This document shows, piece after piece, positions 59,910 through 64,000 of a DNA stretch of 64,000 nt; position 1 is the stretch's first letter, and every line of letters starts with the position of its first letter. The notes beneath the pieces are model-generated. The model made no database searches, was not told the origin of the DNA, and saw nothing but the letters and a program-made list of their open reading frames with translations. Location: the NCBI RefSeq assembly GCF_965638725.1, contig NC_134950.1, positions 146,063,636 to 146,127,635 on the forward strand, given 5' to 3'. Origin of the DNA: Aptenodytes patagonicus (lineage: Eukaryota; Chordata; Aves; Sphenisciformes; Spheniscidae). The position numbers and the translations under genes were made by a program.

Positions 59910-62849
59910 AGTATTTGGGAGAAAGGAAGCAACTGAGATCTTTTACCTTTAATTCAGAGGATTCGTCATGGATCATTTTCAGCCTCGCTCCTCTACAGTG
60001 TTATAGTCTGTACATACTGTATTTATTGATAGTTGCAGAAATGCCTATTGCATGTTTTTTGTGAATGAATCACACAGCTTTTATTTATGGCCACTATTGT
60101 AAAGTACCTAATCCCATAGGATTGGTCCCTTTGGATTTCTTTCCTTAGGGGATTTCCTACCTCTTTTTCTATGGTATATGTATGATTAAAATCATGTACA
60201 TGCTAGCACAAGGATGTATTCTGAGTCTTATCTTCTGACTTACTATTCATACAAAGTTCTTAATAGATACAGAAAAGTTCTATGTCACTTATTTCACTTA
60301 TTTCAACAATGTCCTGTAGCAGCTCTATAGTTCAATTCTAAATTGTCTGGAGGCAGTGAGAATAAAAGAAAATAGGTTCTCCTCTCAACTACCACACAAA
60401 CTTTCTGTATGGTCTTTGCAAATCACCTACTTGTGTTTTAGTCTTCTCAAATGTAAATCTGAGACCTAACTTCATTAAAGTGGTTTGAAATCATTCAAGG
60501 GAAAGTGCTATAGATGTGCAAAATATTTTATAAAAAGTATTTGCTTTTGGCTGTGTTCATTGTTTTACCTTTTAACATTTCCTTGGTTACTTTTTTGTTC
60601 TTTACTGTGGCCCAAGGTAAATTAAGAAGAAGAGTAAATAAGAGCCCATTTGGCATTGCTGGTATCATTCATTATGTTATATATGTCTGTCTGTCTTTTC
60701 TTAAGTAAATACTCCTTGTCTCTTTAATCTTCTAAATTGTCTACCTGCCTAGTATTTCAAAGATTTTTTTAGTGACAATGATGTTGGGGTTATAATTTTG
60801 TATAAAATTATTGATTTTTTTGTGTCAATGTCAAATGGTTCACTGCTGTACTTCTTATACTGTCACAGAATAACCTAAACCCATAGATCACTAATGGCTA
60901 ATATGTTTCCTTTAACTAACATGCCACCTTTCTTGTATTTTATCCTGGCATCAATGCTATCTCATGGAAGAGGTTTTCCAACTGCTCCACAGTGATTCAG
61001 CCAGTCTTCAACCAGTCTTGATGGCACTTGATGACATCATCATGCCATATGAGGCTTTTTTGTCATGAATATGCAGAACTTGGAGCCCAAATTGATTTCA
61101 CAAGCCTCCTAATAAACATATGGCACGTACACATAACTAATTTTTGGGCTGCGCTGGATTTCACTCAGCATCTCCTACATTCAATATTATTTAGTATCTA
61201 TTGCTAGACTTTTGAGTCATACAGATCTTTGTAGTTGTTAGGCTTGAGGCATGGATAGGGACCTGATGGCCGTCACCAAGTATAAGTCATCACCTACATA
61301 AGAAGGGTAGCCTTGTTCCGTATAACATCCTTTTTAGAAAATGAATTGAGAAAACACAGTGTGTTTATCCAAATAGTGCAAAATACCAATGCCAGAAGTT
61401 CAGCTGGTACAAAGTGCATTGGGATTGTTACAAAAGTTATGGAGGAGTCATAAGTAGAAATGAACAACACATTTCATGGAAAATACCATTTAACTTGAGC
61501 TTTTCACTGAAGCACAAATGAGCCAAATATGAAACTTTTTTGAGGTTAGGAATAGTGTTTAATTTTACATTTTCTCACACGTTGGCATTTCTTGGAATCT
61601 GTGGGAGCAAAAGTGGAATTACCAAAATACCACAGGTATTTTTTGGGTACTGCTGGTCTAAAGGATGTCAGGAAATACTGGAAACCATAGAAAGACATTT
61701 TTTCTTGACATTTCCTACCATTAGCATTCTGGGATGCTTTAGATAAATTTCCAGAAGCTTTGGGTGGATGTCCAGGTTTTGCAGTTCTCCTTCAAAAGAT
61801 ACTGAATGGCCAAACTTTTTTGCAATTCATTGCAGCAGCAAAAATGTTTCCATTCATTATCAATGATACTATGACATCTTTGTTCCTTCACTTATTCATG
61901 TCACGTTCATAGATATAGATTCAGATTCTTTATATTACAGTCTATTGAGTAAGTGGTAGAATGTTTTCTTCTGTCTAAAAGATTTTTGATCATTTGGGTT
62001 TAGGATTAGCACAGTGGAGACCTGAGCTCTAAACCTAAAGAACCTAATGAAGAACTCAGAAAGGCAGGAGATGAATGTCAGGGATTGAGAGAAGACAAGG
62101 GGATCCTTGCTATCTGTTTGTTTATTTAAACTTAACAATTTTTCTAATTAAAAAATTGCTCATCCCAGAAAGAACTAACTCTCTCCAGGAGTCTGCAACA
62201 CACAATCAGACAGCTCCCCTCCTCTCCCTCCTCTATGTTTGCTGGCTCCACCATGGTCCCCTCTCCACAGTCCCATTGCTACCCCAGAACTGCATGTTGA
62301 CCCTGTATCTTCACAGCTCTCCTGCCAAGTGGTTGCCTGCATCTGCCTTGTGCCACTCTGCTCTCAAAGGTTCATTTGTTAGCTCGGCTCACACTGACAT
62401 CATGTCTGTGGTACAGATTTCCCAAAAAGGAATAAATTCTGCTCTTCTCACAGGTCAGTGTGCTCCCTTTTCTCTCCTGTCCTGGTGTGGCTTTGCTAGA
62501 AGTAGTTAAGCTGGAAGAGGACTGCTAAATGTGGCCTGGTGCTGGGATGGACATGGTGGAAGGCAGGAGGAACAGCGACCCATGAGAGGTATGCTGCATC
62601 CACAAGAGCCCATGAGCATCACCCAAACCCAGGCTTAAGTTTCATCCCTTTTCGAGTTCCTGCACAGATCATGTTCCCTGGTTCATGTCCCAGATAATCC
62701 CCTTCAGCAAGCACTTGTCTGGGTATATTATGGATGACTGGCACACCAGGGCAGCCTCAAGCTTTCTCCTAGTTAACTCACAATTCGGCTCAGCAGCTCC
62801 TCTGCTATTCAGGCTGTCTCAAGATTTCAAGTTTTTGTGTTGTTTTTGG

Positions 62850-62877
62850 GTTTGTTTGTTTGTTTGTTTGTTTGTTT
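62850..62877. repeat. (GTTT)n microsatellite
   Basis: Seven consecutive GTTT units. Confidence 0.95.
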
Positions 62878-64000
62878 AAGATAATGTTGATGCCCACACA
62901 TGCCATAAGCTTGCTCTAAATTTTCAGGTGTGCTATGGTTATACCTCCACGATCCAGCCCACAGCATGTCAAACCCATCCACACGGCCAGATATATGTTG
63001 ACAACAAATTTGTACCTAAATGGCCTGAGCAGTGGTATATTTCCTGCATATCTACTCTGTTTTCCACTGGGAATCAAAACCAAATCAGTACTGCTATTCT
63101 GCTCCAGCAGCTTTCCTGAGCAAATCAGTCCGTTCATTGAGAGGACTGTCTGGCTATATTTACGTACAACATGTTTCTTTCCTATTCCTCATTATACATA
63201 CGTAATTATTTTTACATTGCATTCCCAGAGGTGAGTGACAGCATACAGATACCAGAGATGCTATTCTGCCTCCAGCAAATGCTCTGAGAAGTGCATGGTA
63301 TTAGTAAGGACCCTGTTTCCTTGGTTACATTTAGCAAATTTGCATGCCAGCATGGTGCTGTTCATCATCAGAGACATCGTAGACCTGTCCATGGAGAGAG
63401 GGTTTTGGAAGTGAACAACCTTTGCATTCTTAGCTTCTGCTTTGAATATATGGATAAGGAAAATATAGTTGTCAACATATGCATAGCGGGAGGTAGGCAG
63501 GCTGGGAAGCTGAGTCCTGGAAGCCTTTGGGAATGAAATCGAGTCCTTTATAAGACTGGGCAAAGTATCTGTGGTTGCAGGAGCAGTTCATATGTTTGGC
63601 TCTAGTGCCACTTATGAATGACCACGAGATAATTAGATGATCTTGCTCAGGACTTGTGTCCTGGCCGCTCTCTCTGGTTATGCACTGTGATGGGGAGGGG
63701 CAGGACTCTGCTGTTGCATGCTCACCCAGCATTCCCTGGAACATGAGGTATAAGGGAGATTTTTTTCCTAGGTGTGTAAAAGCAAAGGATCAAGAGCAAG
63801 TTAACCTGGCCACAGAGGCCAAACTAGTGAAGGCAGACCAGTAGAGACTATCCTGGAAACTAAAGCTCCCCCTCTCAGATAGCTTATAGTAAAAATATCA
63901 CCTGCCTTCTTGAAGGCATGTGTGCCTTGGCTGGAAGGGATCAGCCTTGTCCTAGCAGGCACAGCTTCCCCCATATCCCCCAGACATGGTGGATAGATGG

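Larger units (their letters stand above)
56821..64000. other. Anonymous AT-rich DNA, no gene recognised
   Basis: No mobile element recognised with confidence. The 147-codon minus frame at 58214-58657 is very basic and Lys/Ser-rich with no domain I know. The 144-codon plus frame at 62075-62509 lies in a GC-richer patch and resembles nothing. Simple repeats are listed separately. A good donor (CAGAG|GTGAGT) at 63231 has no clear partner acceptor. Confidence 0.5.

Noticed and set aside
62992..63485. 13-nt inverted match (ATATGTTGACAAC) about 480 bp apart
   Set aside because: Dozens of such matches are expected by chance in 64 kb.

Overview
The window looks like non-coding DNA from a bird nuclear genome. 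The best marker is a 3'-truncated CR1 LINE tail at about 18432-18692: an inverted ATTCTATG-type 3' terminus followed by a typical avian CR1 3' region. Several much older CR1/L3-type LINE fragments, of the kind scattered through sauropsid genomes, support this. The DNA is AT-rich with occasional GC-richer patches. I see no operons, bacterial genes, CRISPR arrays, rRNA or convincing tRNA genes. These calls come from recalled family consensus patterns and by-eye comparison; no search was run.

Layout. 1-12 kb is mostly unique AT-rich sequence, with a possible ancient L2-like LINE tail near 9.05-9.35 kb and a 44-bp tandem duplication at 11.8 kb. 12.1-13.0 kb is an old plus-strand CR1/L3 3' end. 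13-41 kb is largely anonymous, with one younger CR1 at 18.4 kb, a diverged dispersed pair at 27.8/29.0 kb, and purine and pyrimidine tracts at 34.6-34.8 kb. 41.8-43.4 kb has two minus-strand CR1/L3 fragments around a GC-rich spacer. 46.6-49.7 kb is a retroelement cluster: two minus-strand CR1 pieces, a possible short solo LTR, a perfect hairpin and a 1.3-kb plus-strand CR1/L3 relic. 52-57 kb has a possible MIR-like SINE, a diverged duplicated segment (53.2 and 56.6 kb), a 63-bp tandem duplication and simple repeats. 57-64 kb is mostly anonymous AT-rich sequence with microsatellites.

Genes. No complete gene can be supported. No ORF I could assess looks like a known protein except those made of LINE sequence. 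A few short open frames lie between good splice-site matches (plus strand 2377-2439, 10232-10261, 27280-27339, 50997-51095; minus strand 16961-17218). They are listed as low-confidence candidate exons because such coincidences are expected in 64 kb. The window is best read as intergenic DNA or the introns of a large gene.

No novel multi-gene system was found. The items most worth checking are the 53.2/56.6-kb homologous pair, the 46.6-49.7-kb retroelement cluster with its hairpin and possible solo LTR, and the minus-strand candidate exon at 17 kb.
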